Shown in pieces: positions 47,135-57,750 of a stretch of 64,000 bases of DNA. Below the pieces are notes generated by a model that was not told the origin of the DNA, ran no database searches, and saw only the letters and a list, made by a program, of their open reading frames with translations. The stretch's first letter is position 1, and every line of letters starts with the position of its first letter. This DNA is from Xiphydria camelus. Taxonomy: Eukaryota > Arthropoda > Insecta > Hymenoptera > Xiphydriidae. The stretch is taken from contig OY783194.1 in the NCBI GenBank assembly GCA_963678675.1, positions 23,352,278 through 23,416,277 on the forward strand, in the 5' to 3' direction. Both the position numbers and the translations under genes were made by a program.

Positions 47135-47823
47135 GGAATTTTTCTACTGTGCTCCGCTGACCATAAAGGTCACATCAAAAAAATGGTCGAGGACATATTT
47201 GAATGTGAGATTTCCCGCTCTTTTCATTTCCGGTATCAAAAATAGGGGTTCGCGTTTAAAAAGATCAATTTGACCTTGATATGATCTTGAAAGTCATGGT
47301 CAAGGTCAAATCCAATATGACCATTGGGTAGCCAAGGAAAAATCCTAAAAGTTTTGCATTAAACATTTTTCCCTAAAATGATTTCCCGCTGAGATAATAA
47401 GCCGTACCGGGACTTTTCGAAGACCCTGTATATAAATAGCGTAGAATTCATATTGGATTCGTATATGAGCAATATCGTATATGATCTGCATATAAATTTT
47501 ATATGGATTGTATATGATCCATATAATACTTTTCCACCTGGAATTAGACGTTGTTACAATCCCTTTAGTTACTCTAAAATATGATCGTTCAAATGATACA
47601 TTGCGGGTCGAGTTTAAGCAATCTTCTCCCATATACTAATACAGATATACATATCGTCGTCAAAACTGCAAAACCTCGTATCTGCAATTCTTATCGAAAA
47701 TGAGATAACTTTGTTAACGTGTCGTAGACCTCTTGATACATACCTATGCGTGGTAAACTTGGTAATTTTCGATAAAAATTGCAGATATGAGGTTTTGCAG
47801 TTTTGACGACGATATACAGGATG

Positions 47824-48037
47824 TAATGGCTAGGAAGGCTGAAACAGAAGGAACCTAATTCTGTTTAGAATTAGTACACTGACTAACGACATAACTTCCA
47901 ATGGTCCTCGTTTCCCGGAATCCACTGGGTTGTCAACTATTTGTCAGAGTAAGGGGCTTGTAGGAGGTCATGTCATTAGTCAGTGTATAATCTCTAAACA
48001 AAATTAGGCTCCTCCGGTTTCAGCCCTCTTGGCCATT
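47824..48037. mobile_element. Foldback MITE in the ELOVL upstream region, copy 2
   Basis: Duplicated counterpart of 38469-38683 with the same arms. Confidence 0.75.
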
Positions 48038-48603
48038 ACACTTCGTATATACTATAGTCTACTTTCTAATAAAGAGTAATTAGCATGTTGCTTTTTGTTA
48101 TTAGGTGTAAACTAATTTTTCTTCAAACGTCTCACGATAGACGGACATTTGATAAAACGTGAAAGTATTTCGAGTTGAAAAAAGGTTAAACACAATGTTT
48201 CATTCCCAAGCTTACTTCTCCCACACTGTCGCCTTACTTTGACGTCAGAGCCTAAGCTCACGCGTCGTAAGTATAGATTCTAAGAACGTTAGAATACTGC
48301 TCTACCGGTGCATAATTACCCTTTGCACATTGTATCTAACCATTATACGAGTATTTAGATATAGTGTATCTCACGTCTCATTGGTGATGTAATTTCCGAC
48401 CACACGTAATCTAACTTTGTTATACATTGAGTTTCAATTATATGTACAAACAAGGATACATGCTGCAACTGTGTATATAGGTTTGGGTGACTACTTTAAA
48501 ATTCTATAGCGTGAACTCGATTTGCGTTACGATGAATAATGTGTGCATTAATGAGAAAACAACGGAGTGGGGGAAGGAATGCATTTCCCCGTCGTTTCTT
48601 TTC

Positions 48604-48611
48604 TATATAAG
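48604..48611 (+). promoter_or_regulatory. TATA box of ELOVL copy 2
   Basis: TATATAAG lies 136 bp before the ATG at 48740, the same as in copy 1. The surrounding promoter is almost identical, so the two genes should share core promoter properties unless the element inserted upstream of copy 1 alters it. Confidence 0.6.
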
Positions 48612-48739
48612 TCGATAGCTCCAAATTGCCGAACTAAATTGCATTTATCGTGGTGGAGTACTCATAAAGATCAGACACCAACAGCATTGGAGAAATTTCA
48701 ACGTAAAGTTGAAACAGTTTTACATAACAAACGAGTATA

Positions 48740-50765
48740 ATGTCACTAATGGAAACATATAATTATTACATATTTGAACAGGCTGGTAAGCGATAAATCT
48801 AAACTTAATTTTATGGAATATTTTTCACGGGGTTTTCTTGTATTACGCTACGTTAGTCAACGTTCATAGGTACATAAAACAAATGAACAAATTTCCCACC
48901 ACACACAAGTATTACGACGATATATTAATATACTAAATCAAAATCGAGTTTATTCTTGAAATATTGTTCTCAACGATAATAATCGGCAGTAAATAATTCA
49001 ATTTTAATTTTTACACTTATTACAGGCAGTGTAAAAAAAGTTTGTTTGATGTCCAGTTTTTGCCCCCCTTTAAAAAAAAACTTAAATTTCAATTTTAGAG
49101 AAATAATTTATCAGATTACTCAATAATTTTAGAGTTTAGTTCACGAAATTTGTTTAATTATCCAATCGTCGGTAAAAAATACATAGCAGCGAGTATAACT
49201 TTCGTTTTTATGTTTGGAGCAAGTTTAAATTTTAGACAGTTAATAGATAGATAGATAAGATAGAGTAAAAGTTTGTTTAATTTTGAACATGATTATTTCG
49301 AAACATAATGGAAATATGTGAAAACTCAAAAGTAGCCTTTTTATATAAAACTGTAAGCAAACTTCTTTTGTTTCAACTTTTTTTACATGTCCAATCGTTT
49401 TCTAGATAATCGATTTAAAATTTGCACTTCATCTAGAGCATTTATATGTCACTTTTACCCTAGATCTTTTTCTTTCTTTTGACAATATCTCTACTAACAA
49501 TTTGGCAATTCTCCAAATCATAGAATCTGCGATAAACTTCTTATAAATCATTAGAAACATTTGTTATACTTTCAAAAATCCGTTGGGAAATTTATAGCAA
49601 ACATATTTGTGAAGAAATAAATTTCACATACCAATTGAAGAGTAAAAATACAATAGTTATCCTCTCTCTCTAAATTCAAGTTTCTTTGAATTCCACAATT
49701 ATTTTTGTAAATCTAATACAATTTTGTACTATAGTCACATTTTGAATCCATAAATATTTCCAACAGTACTGTCAACCGTAATATAAAGGACGAGTCATCC
49801 GAGCTGGACAATAAATAACTTCGACAGTAAACGGGGAAATTTACTACCTTTTAGATCCACGAGTGAAAGACTGGTTGCTTCTATCATCACCAATGCCTAT
49901 ATTTCTGATCCTAGTTGCATATGTCTACGGCACACTAGTCTTAGGAAGAAAATACATGGTGGACAGGGAACCCTATTCCTTAAAGACGTTCATAAAAGTC
50001 TATAACATTTTTCAAATCATGGCAAACATTGGATTGATATACGGATGTCTATCGAGTGGCTGGTTGACAGAAGTTGGCCTCGGTTGCGAAGCTGTCGACT
50101 ACTCTTGGAATCCATTGCCTTATCGAGTAAGGTTTTGTTTTTACAATAATCTTACCTTTTTTTCGTATCCCCTATGTTATACAATTTCTCGGCCTTACAG
50201 TTGGTACAAGTATACTGGTGGTTGGTAATAGTAAAATTGGCCGACTTATTGGAGACCGTGACGTTCGTTTTGAGAAAGAGGGATAGACAGATTTCTTTTC
50301 TACACGTGTATCATCACATTAGTAGCATTTTGATCGCGTGGGTTTCTGCTAAATATGTTGCCGGAGGAATAACAACGTTTAGTGTCGTACTCAATTCTAG
50401 TGTACACGTCATGATGTATACGTACTACTTTCTTACAACCAGCGGTCCAAAAGTGCAACAGGTGCTAAGTAACGTGAAACCGTACATTACTATCATTCAA
50501 ATGGTGAGTCAAATGATTTTGGACAATCGTCAATATATATATATATATCAAGAGTATTATTTATCCTCCCGTTATAATTCTATTTTTCTTCACAATTTGA
50601 CAGGTCCAGTTCGGCTTGATGGTGTTGCACTCGATGCAAGCCGTATCTCCGTCGTGCACCTATCCCAAATCTATGGCATATCTGTTCATTCTCAACATCG
50701 CAATTAATTTCGCCCTTTTTTATCGTTTTTACAACGAAAATTATACGACCAAGAAACAGCTATGA
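48740..50765 (+). CDS. Very-long-chain fatty acid elongase (ELOVL/ELO), copy 2, four exons
   Basis: Exons: 48740-48785, 49855-50126, 50201-50503, 50604-50765, giving 260 aa with all GT-AG junctions intact. It keeps HVYHH (141-145), the altered K-x-x-D-x-x-E-T box, NSSVH, T-x-x-Q-x-x-Q-F and the C-terminal KKQL. Against copy 1, exon 1 is identical and exon 2 differs at one residue (V to M in SSPVPIF), and intron 2 is identical. Exon 3 differs at 15 codons non-synonymously and 3 synonymously, exon 4 at 12 and 4. Many changes lie in hydrophobic segments next to the catalytic box (for example L to V, F to I, G to S, G to T), where they could change chain-length or substrate choice. No stop or frameshift is present, so both copies look functional. 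Confidence 0.93.
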
Positions 50766-51037
50766 GGCACCACAAAGGCAATTTGGAGGCTACGATCGCG
50801 TCACAAAGAATCATATAACGGAATTTATAACTGAAGGGAAATGAAGAGCAATAGAATACCATCCCCACGGAAAAGTTATATATTGTAGATATTAAAAATA
50901 TATTAAATATTTGTAACGAGTATTCAAAATATATTGGTGCATTTTTGTCCGTTTTTGGTATACTTCGCAAGTACTAGAAATACATATATTTCATATATAT
51001 ATTTGAACATGGCCTATTTATAATGTCAATGTGTAAA

Positions 51038-51193
51038 TGTGGACGTGTTTTTCAAAAAGCGATATTTCCAAAAATTTCGTCTACTGAGGTACAGGTGGCA
51101 TCACGCTCTACGTGACGTGGTGCAGCTGTTTGACTTGCTCTCCTGCAAAATTGTGCTAAATGGAAATAACGCTTTTTGGAAAGCACCTCCACA
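51038..51193. mobile_element. 156-bp MITE absent from ELOVL copy 1
   Basis: Ends TGTGGACGTGTTTTTCAAAA and the inverse of TGTGGAGGTGCTTTCCAAAA. Copy 1 reads through at about 41612 ('gtgtaaatgtgttata'), so the insertion came after the duplication. The target duplication is short and ambiguous (TA or TAA). Confidence 0.75.
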
Positions 51194-51338
51194 TAATGTG
51201 TTATAAATATTTTATATATATGTAGGTATTAAAAATATTTGGATTAGATAAGATATATTTTTTCTTCGTACATTTAAAATATATGAAAGATATATTTTAA
51301 GTACTCGCGAAGTATATAAAAAGCGGGAAAAACGTATA

Positions 51339-52613
51339 GGGGCAGGTCCCCGAGAACCGGACACTTAAGGAATAACAGAAATAAAAAAAAATCGTGTAAT
51401 AGTCTAATTTTTTTATTTCACTTTAATAAGCTCTCAACTGTATCCTTAATCAGCACATATATATCAGCAGTTTCAAATGTTACTTTAAATGTAGTAGATA
51501 CTAAGGAATATTTAATATAGAAAAAAGGACGTTTCCAAAAAGGTCCCCTAAATACGGACAGCCAAGTTTTCGTTTATTTTTAGATTTAAAAATTATTTTA
51601 ACAAACAATTCGTAACAGTATCTATTACAATAGAACAAATCAACTGTTAATAATGAAAACTCATCTTAATTCTAATAAACTTTGGCTATAATCAGGAACA
51701 TTTTCTATACAATCACAAATCTTTAATTTTGAAACCTGCAAAAATCACAAATGTAGCTAACTGGGCCCTCTTCAACATCAGCACACGCTTCATGAGCCCA
51801 CTGGTTGCAAGCCTGACAGCAAATCCAATCTTCACCATTATCTTCTTGGCAGATCAAACAAGTTGTTACATCTTCAATCACTGATGCTGATGATTTTGAT
51901 GTTAGAGATATCGCTGTTTTTGAAGTTACAGTCGATTTTTTGCTCCTTTTTATTTTAGTCGGGTCGTTAGTTTTCTCGCCTTTTAGTTGTTTTATTTTAA
52001 GTTCAGGAGGTTTGGCCTTTGTTGCCTTATTTTCAATGAGTGCATTTTTGTAAGGGGAGGATGTTAAAATCTCACTTTTCTCAGCTTTTCGTCGTCGACT
52101 CACGGCTCTCTTTGCCACAGCGCTTGGTGATAGTTGATGAATTACACTGACAATTGCTTTGCTGGTTGACGGTTGAGGTTCAACATTCTCTTGAAATATA
52201 TCAATAAAATCTTGCTGTAAAACTGTCCAGTTTTAAGGGACTTTGAGAGTGTCCGAACTTAGGGACCCTGAAGTACATACAAAACAAATTCTCATTCACA
52301 TTGTGTGTTATCAGTCACAAGAAAACGCATGAATTATATCACATTAGTACCATAGCAATAATAATCAATAACAGTAACTATCATCCCATATTTTAAATAC
52401 TGTTTACAGACCTCAAAAAATTACTTTGAACAAAATTTTCCCTAACCTTAAAATTCGGATCACGCTTCACGACGAACCAGTCAGCACTGGCTATTGACAC
52501 AGCCCCCCTGCACTTCACTTGAGAGAAGCTTTCTAACCGCGGCACAAGTAACAAATTGGTGCGCTTTTTCGCACTGATTCAAATTCTGTCCGGGCTTAGG
52601 GGACACTTCCCCC
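51339..52613. mobile_element. TA-flanked remnant of a pogo/Tigger-like transposon
   Basis: The ends GGGGCAGGTCCCCGAGAACC and GGGGGAAGTGTCCCCTAAGC (inverse) both lead to CCGGAC, with TA at 51337-51338 and 52614-52615. Inside is one - strand terminal exon with a PHD finger typical of insect pogo-like transposases. The catalytic DDE region is missing, so this is an internally deleted, non-autonomous copy. Confidence 0.75.
51723..52214 (-). CDS. C-terminal exon of a pogo-like transposase with PHD finger (partial)
   Basis: A TTTTACAG acceptor on the - strand (52222-52215) opens a 163-codon frame (QDFIDIFQENVEPQPSTSK...) ending at 51723. The N-terminal half is Ser/Lys-rich and basic (KRAVSRRRKAEK, likely nuclear localisation). 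The C-terminus is a zinc-binding PHD-like finger: C-x2-C, then WICCQAC, then NQWAHEAC and a final CDFC. I know this W-x2-C-x2-C-x2-W-x-H-x2-C pattern from the tails of insect Tigger/pogo transposases with a DDE_1 core. The DDE and HTH parts are absent. The frame has no stops, so it is either recent or under constraint. As a PHD-only protein it could in principle have been kept, but the simplest reading is a deleted transposon. Confidence 0.7.
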   Translation of the reverse strand, partial: QDFIDIFQENVEPQPSTSKAIVSVIHQLSPSAVAKRAVSRRRKAEKSEILTSSPYKNALIENKATKAKPPELKIKQLKGEKTNDPTKIKRSKKSTVTSKTAISLTSKSSASVIEDVTTCLICQEDNGEDWICCQACNQWAHEACADVEEGPVSYICDFCRFQN

Positions 52614-52665
52614 TATACATATTTTGCATACTTGTTACATGTATTTAAAATGCTTTTTTTTTATA

Positions 52666-53061
52666 CAGGGTGTTACTTAATTATAGGCCGTAATTGCAAG
52701 GGCACATTACTGAATCAATTTCCAGTAGAAAAGTTCATATTAACATGTGTCCTAAAATGTACACTTTTTTTGTAAATATTATTCGTGAGACTGTCCCCCG
52801 GGACGCCACTGGAACTCATAATTATCTTCCAGTTAGTGCTAACTTAGTATCTTATTACAATAAATAACAGTGCCAAATGTCAACAAAATCGGCACAAGGA
52901 TCTTTGAGATATTATTAAAAAACCGATTTTTTTTTAAACTTTGACGTCCTGTATCTTGAAACCCAGACATTTTAGGACACGTGTTAATATGAACTTTTCT
53001 ACTAGAAATAGATTCAGTAATGTGCCCTTGCAATTACGGCCTATCATTAAGTAACACCCTG
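52666..53061. mobile_element. TA-flanked MITE, 396 bp
   Basis: The ends CAGGGTGTTACTTAAT are inverted with TA at 52664-52665 and 53062-53063. The arms pair for about 130 bp (including GGCCGTAATTGCAAGGGCAC), with few mismatches. Confidence 0.9.
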
Positions 53062-53279
53062 TACAGGTACCTCAAAGACATGTGGGGGCGGTTTGATAAA
53101 TTAATTAACTGTGTAGATACAGAAATGGAATGCGCGTGTCTAATTCAGGAAAATTCTTGTGGATTTATTGTCATGAAGCTGTCATATCACTGTTTACGAA
53201 ATGAGACGAATTCGTTGTAAGTAAAATGTTTCGTGAGTCCTTCTATAATTTGGCTATGAAAGATAGGTTTCTTCATCAA

Positions 53280-53950
53280 GATGTATGAATTGTCATAATC
53301 ACATTTTGGATAAAAGCTTTATGTATAATTACATACCCAATTGTTTTATCCAACACGTGATTATAAAAATAAATATACCTCGTTATAACATATATATTCA
53401 ATCTAATATTATACAATCATATTTAATAAAATTCGACAAAATATAGCGGGTGATTCTTTAATATTGCGACAAACTTCAAGGATGGGTTCCTTGGATGAAA
53501 ATAAGAAAAAAAGTTTCTATGAACATGGGTCCGAAAATGCTGAGTTTCGAAATTGCATTTTTAAATGCCTTATCAAAAAAAAAAATATTTAAAGCGCAAT
53601 GACGCATCCCTTCTTCTGAAATAATATTTATACTCATAAGAAGACCCTATTACAAAAAATAAATAAAATGGAAGCTCTCTGCAAATTTCTATTATTAGTA
53701 TAGAAAATTTGTATAAAAATGAACATCCTGTTTCTCCGAAACTCAGCGTTTCCGGACCCATATTCATAGGACCTTTTTTTCTTATTTTCATGCAAGGAAC
53801 CCGTCCTTGAAGTTTGTCGCAATATTAAAGAATCACCCGGTATTTAATGCAAATGTCACAAGGAAGTGTATTAATTTTCATAATTACTATATATTAGAGA
53901 AAAGTGTTATATAAAATTACATTAAAAATAAAAATTTCTCTTACAGTGTA
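53280..53950. repeat. Copy of the 31.4-kb degenerate repeat, split by a MITE
   Basis: Words such as 'ttggataaaagctttatgtataattac' and, across the MITE, 'cgacaaaaTAtttaatgcaaatgtcac' match the repeat near 31400-31480. Joining 53443 to 53841 restores the pattern seen there. Confidence 0.55.
53446..53840. mobile_element. TA-flanked MITE, 395 bp
   Basis: GCGGGTGATTCTTTAATATT and the inverse of CCGGGTGATTCTTTAATATT, with TA at 53444-53445 and 53841-53842. The related repeat at 31404 gives the empty site. The arms pair for over 100 bp, including CATGGGTCCGAAAATGCTGA. Confidence 0.85.
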
Positions 53951-54387
53951 GGGAAAGAATCATTTTTACTTTTTTATACGGCCTCCTAAAATTGTTCACC
54001 ATATTCTCATTAACGTCGTCCCATTTCTACACAACTAATGTTAATCATGCCAAGTTCAATTGTTCTGATTTTTCTAATTCCTTCTATTTTTTCTTATGTT
54101 GCAGGTGAGTCTCATATACCGATACCATCTATAGAGGAACTCTAGCATCGTTCGTAAGTGACAAGTTAATCGGTAGATTTATTTTTCTCGACAAGTACGA
54201 AGACCGTTTTCTTGCGATGCAATTAGAATTTCTCTTCCTCTACCGGCTACGCGTGCATATCTACTAAATTATGTGTATATTCCAACGATACCTACTCTGC
54301 TACCCTAGCGCTAGGATAGCAATTGAACGTGATTCGTGAATTCGGCTGGACGGCTGATTGTCCCAGCTGAATTATAAGTAGTGTTCG
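53951..54387. other. Unannotated region
   Basis: Contains TTATGTTGCAG|GTGAGT (about 54095-54110), an acceptor-like and donor-like string with no exon between. No coding sequence is seen. Confidence 0.35.
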
Positions 54388-54885
54388 ATGAGGAACTTGC
54401 ATGATTTTTTTATTGGCTTAAAAAATAGAGTAAAAAATTACAATTTCAACGGTATGTAAACTGATGGTGTTAACATGTCGGATACCTCCACAAATTTGAG
54501 TTAAAAATGTAGCGTTTGAAAGAGCCGGGCAAACAGCGAGGAGCAATATGTGACGTCACGCAACAGTAAAAGCGCTCTCGGCCAATCATACCGCGTTCTA
54601 GGGCGGGGCGTAGTTAGGAGCACTCGACAGGCATTGGTTGAAATTGAGATTTAGCCAATGATCATCGAATGTGTGACGTCACGGAACAGTAAAAGCGTCT
54701 AGGCCAATCATACTGCGTTCTAGGTCGGGGCGTGGTTTAGGCGTTTAAGGCACGATTAATTAATTCTTTTTCTCTAATATAGTTACATATTATTAAAAAA
54801 TACAGTGCTCCCTGGTTTTTGTAACACGATAGCTTCAATCGGTAAAATTTTCAAGGAAAAAGAAATTTCATGCAAGTTCCTCATT
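54388..54885. mobile_element. MITE carrying duplicated promoter-like modules
   Basis: Inverted ends ATGAGGAACTTGCATGA at about 54388 and 54869-54885. The middle holds the duplicated CRE/CCAAT/GC-box modules described in the next entry. There is no ORF. Confidence 0.65.
54551..54735. promoter_or_regulatory. Two direct copies of a CRE + CCAAT + GC-box module
   Basis: TGACGTCACG (54551) and TGACGTCACGG (54674) start two units 123 bp apart. Each continues with AACAGTAAAAGCG, GGCCAATCATAC and then GGGCGGGGCGTAG or TCGGGGCGTGG. Another GCCAAT lies between. The order and spacing are conserved. The combination resembles a CREB/ATF, NF-Y and Sp/KLF promoter. Function is unknown. Confidence 0.55.
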
Positions 54886-55738
54886 GCTACGGTAGCACTA
54901 TAGTAGTGGCACACTGTGGTAGTGGAATATCGTTGGAACACACCCTGTGTTTAAGGACATTGAAATGGCTGACAGTAGCAGTCCGGCTCTCCGGCTGTCC
55001 TATACTCTAAAATTCGCGCGACCTTATACGTGCTAGTTGAACTTCGTCAACTGATGCGAAGCATTTACCTCGACGGCGCGCATCTACGTTTCTCGGTGCG
55101 AGCGGATTTCATTTCGCAAATTACAGCGTTGCACTCTGTATCCGTTATTAACTTGATTGCAACCACTGAGAAATTTGAATATTGTTAAAAATAAGGCGTG
55201 GCACAAAGTAGTTCAATATTTGTATTTGATTTCCTTCAATATTCTTCGTAAGACTAAGTTTCTCATGTCTGATTTTTGTTATACTTAACACTTCGAGTGT
55301 GTAACTGTATTCGTACGACGAATGATAACAGGAATTCAGTGTGAAAATGTTATTATTTTGGGCAATATTTAAGCGAAGAGAACATCTGGATATCCGGTCT
55401 TTGGCGTGATTATTAAATCGTCTTGCAGCTATTTTTACATTCACCTTCAACGCTAGAACTACTGAACGGTTGCGAATATTAAAGCGGTTATTTTGGCCGA
55501 CGATTACTAGTATCTCATCATCAGTACACTTTTGGCCCATACTGCTGTAGGTACTATTTTTTTTTGTAGATCGAAGTATAATCGCCAAAAAAGTGTCCCG
55601 TCAGTTTGTGACCGAAACCTCATAGATTACGAAGTAATCGAGATTGAATGATACTCCGAACAAGCCATCAAACTGATTACCTACGGTAATTTCAGCGTTA
55701 AAATAGGACAAAGCCCTTCGCAAACGAGACGCGGATAA
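54886..55738. other. Unannotated region
   Basis: A GC-richer patch at 54980-55130 and an open - strand stretch of 146 codons (55148-55588) that I do not recognise and that lacks domain or splice evidence. Confidence 0.35.
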
Positions 55739-56767
55739 CACAGTCACACACAAGAAAAAGTGGGGTATACTTTTGATGCGACATAATGTTATCCGTAGTA
55801 ATTTTTCCTCCTGATCACGAATCCTGTGTCAAAATTTGGCCGTCACATTACAATTTTTTTCTCACCTCAAAAAACTGTGCACAGTTACACACACACAAAA
55901 AATGGGGTATACTTTTGATGCAATATATGTTATCCGTAGTAATTTTGCCTCCTGATCATGAATCCGGTGTCAAAATTTGGCCATCACATCACATTTTCTT
56001 ATAATCTCAAAAAACCAGCCAGAGATCATGATTTTCAAAAAGTTAATGGACTTAAACCAAATTCGGTATAGGGGTTTTTTTGGGTCACTGATTACGAATC
56101 TGAAGCCGGATTAAAAAAATTCATGATGGCGGATCCAATATGGTGGACGAGATTTTCGAAAATCGACGGATTCATGCCAAATTTGGTATAGAGGGATTTT
56201 TTGGGTCGCTGATCACGAATCTGAAGTCAGATTTTAAAAATTCAAGATGGCGGATCCAATATGGCGGACGAAATTTTCTAGAATTGACGGATTCATGTAA
56301 AATTTAGTGTAGAGGTTTTTTTTCAATCGCTGATTACAAATATGAAGTTATATTTGCAAAAATTCAAAATTTTCGAAAATCTCGTCCGCCAATTTGATCC
56401 GCCATCTTGAATTTTTGAAATCCGTCTTCAGATTCGTGATCAGTGACCCAAAAAACTCCCCTATACCCAATTTGGCATGAATCCGTCGATTTTCGAAAAT
56501 CTCGTCCGCCATATTGGATCCGCCATCTTGATTTTTTGAAATCCGACTTCAGATTCGTAATCAGCGACCCAAAAAAACCCTATACCGAATTTGGTTTAAA
56601 TCCATTAACTTTTTGAAAATCATGATCTCTGGCTGGTTTTTTGAGATTATAAGAAAATGTGATGTGATGGCCAAATTTTGACACCGGATTCGTGACCAGT
56701 AGGCAAAATTACTACGGACAACATATATCGCATCAAATGTGTACCAACTTTTTTTGTGTGACCGTGT
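55739..56767. mobile_element. Foldback element built of inverted tandem modules
   Basis: Ends near AACACAGTCACACA and the inverse of TTACACGGTCACACA. The outer part of the left arm is duplicated (about 55745 and 55885). The inner arms consist of units of about 120 bp (about 56059, 56179 and 56299), each with 'gggtcgctgatcacgaatctgaag' and GATGGCGGATCCAATATGGC-type words. These are inverted in the right arm. The same module occurs in the foldback at 46004. Confidence 0.75.
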
Positions 56768-57226
56768 AATCGTCGAAGCTCGATCACTCAATCTTCTCTA
56801 ATTAAACTCCACTTGATAGCCAAAATCAGATGAAAATAATTCCAAGAATTACCGATGAGTTTCGCCCTAGAGAATCGCCCTAACGCAGCACCGTACCAAG
56901 GTGAACCGCTATTGAACCGCGAAGCCCCCCTCTCTCTCTCTGGAAGAGAGAGAGAGAATCGTAGTAATTATATTCCCCGGTGGGGGCTACCCTGGTGTGG
57001 GAACTAGACTCGCCACGTGACAATGGGCTCGAGTGGCCGCGTTATTTTCCGCGCGGTTATCGCGAAAAGGGGTGTCTCACGAGCGACGTCTCTTGCCCCT
57101 CTTGACTGCGGTATCTTAAGCGTAACGTCTCCAGAGCAAATTCATTTTCGCCAAAGGAGGAGAGACTCGGGGAAAGAGACTCGCCCTCTTCGTCGAGCGC
57201 TCGCCTCGTCATCCGTCGGGCCTTAA
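56768..57226. other. Unannotated, GC-richer region
   Basis: 56880-57220 is GC-rich for this window and includes a CT/GA hairpin (TCTCTCTCTCTGGAAGAGAG, about 56932). An open stretch at 57017-57226 has no recognisable domain and runs into the MITE. Confidence 0.35.
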
Positions 57227-57750
57227 GGTTTCTCGAGCGGTACAGGGGCTTTTTCCCTGCTAAAAGTTAGTCCACTGAAGTACAGTAACACTCTAAAGTA
57301 TGTTCTTCGTGCGATGTGGCAACAACGTTTGACGCACAGTAGTATGTGTGTATCTGTGAGTTCAAAAATGGAGCCCAAAACATCTGCTCATGCATCTGTA
57401 CGTCATGCAACGCTGCCACATTGACTTATAAAAGGTTAAATTTATAAAGAACAATTAATAAAAAAAATAACGGGTTTCTTAATGAACGTGAAAATTAGTA
57501 TAGATGATTTTAGTTCATTAAACTTGCTGTTCAAAAAATTTCAGATTTTTTCACTATTTTTCTCAGAAATATCGCGGTTTGTTGGTTATAACCCATAAGA
57601 ACGTATGTTATTTTGTTATTCAAAAATCTTTGCAACGAGCTTCTTAAAAGACTTGAAAATTTAACTGAATTTTTTTTTTACTTCAATCTACCGAAAATGC
57701 AATCATTTTTAAGCATTTCTCACTATTTTTAGTATAACGCTCGAGAAACC
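57227..57750 (+). mobile_element. TTAA-flanked MITE, GGTTTCTCGAGC family, copy 2
   Basis: TTAA at 57223-57226 and 57751-57754, same ends and body as 61336-61857, and the reverse of 25817-26336. Confidence 0.9.

Larger units (their letters stand above)
41710..47428. mobile_element. 5.7-kb element with about 1.1-kb TIRs at the ELOVL duplication junction
   Basis: The ends CAGGGTCTTCAAAAAGTCCC and the inverse of CAGGGTCTTCGAAAAGTCCC are flanked by TA (41708-41709 and 47429-47430). The left arm runs 41710 to about 42815. The right arm is the inverse of this from 47428 back to about 44305, interrupted by a foldback element (46004-47134) and a MITE (44547-45376). The core of about 1.5 kb holds a 316-bp palindrome, a 254-bp foldback and a 119-codon ORF (43783-44142). 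Terminal fragments of the same family occur at 20150-20340 and 21607-21763. TA target and ends suggest a Tc1/mariner-type element, but TIRs this long are unusual and no DDE domain is visible. Confidence 0.8.
47431..51336 (+). repeat. Segmental duplication, copy 2 (ELOVL unit)
   Basis: Second copy of 36951-41707. Its left edge starts at the TA directly after the 5.7-kb element. The right side continues through the CCCCACGG-type MITE until it is broken by the pogo-like element at 51339. Confidence 0.9.
50863..52663. mobile_element. MITE copy, CCCCACGGAAAAGTTA family, interrupted twice
   Basis: Starts CCCCACGGAAAAGTTATATA and continues through 'attcaaaatatattgg' blocks. It is broken by insertions at 51038-51193 and 51339-52613, then resumes (52616-52663) until the next MITE. 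An internal 'gtactcgcgaagtatat' word is shared with the copy at 62196. Confidence 0.65.

Noticed and set aside
54095..54110. TTATGTTGCAGGTGAGT looked like a Dys exon edge
   Set aside because: Acceptor and donor are adjacent with no exon between, and the following sequence hits a stop quickly in the required phase.
55148..55588. 146-codon - strand ORF
   Set aside because: Longest single open frame but AT-biased, no recognised motif, no splice or promoter support. Left as unannotated.
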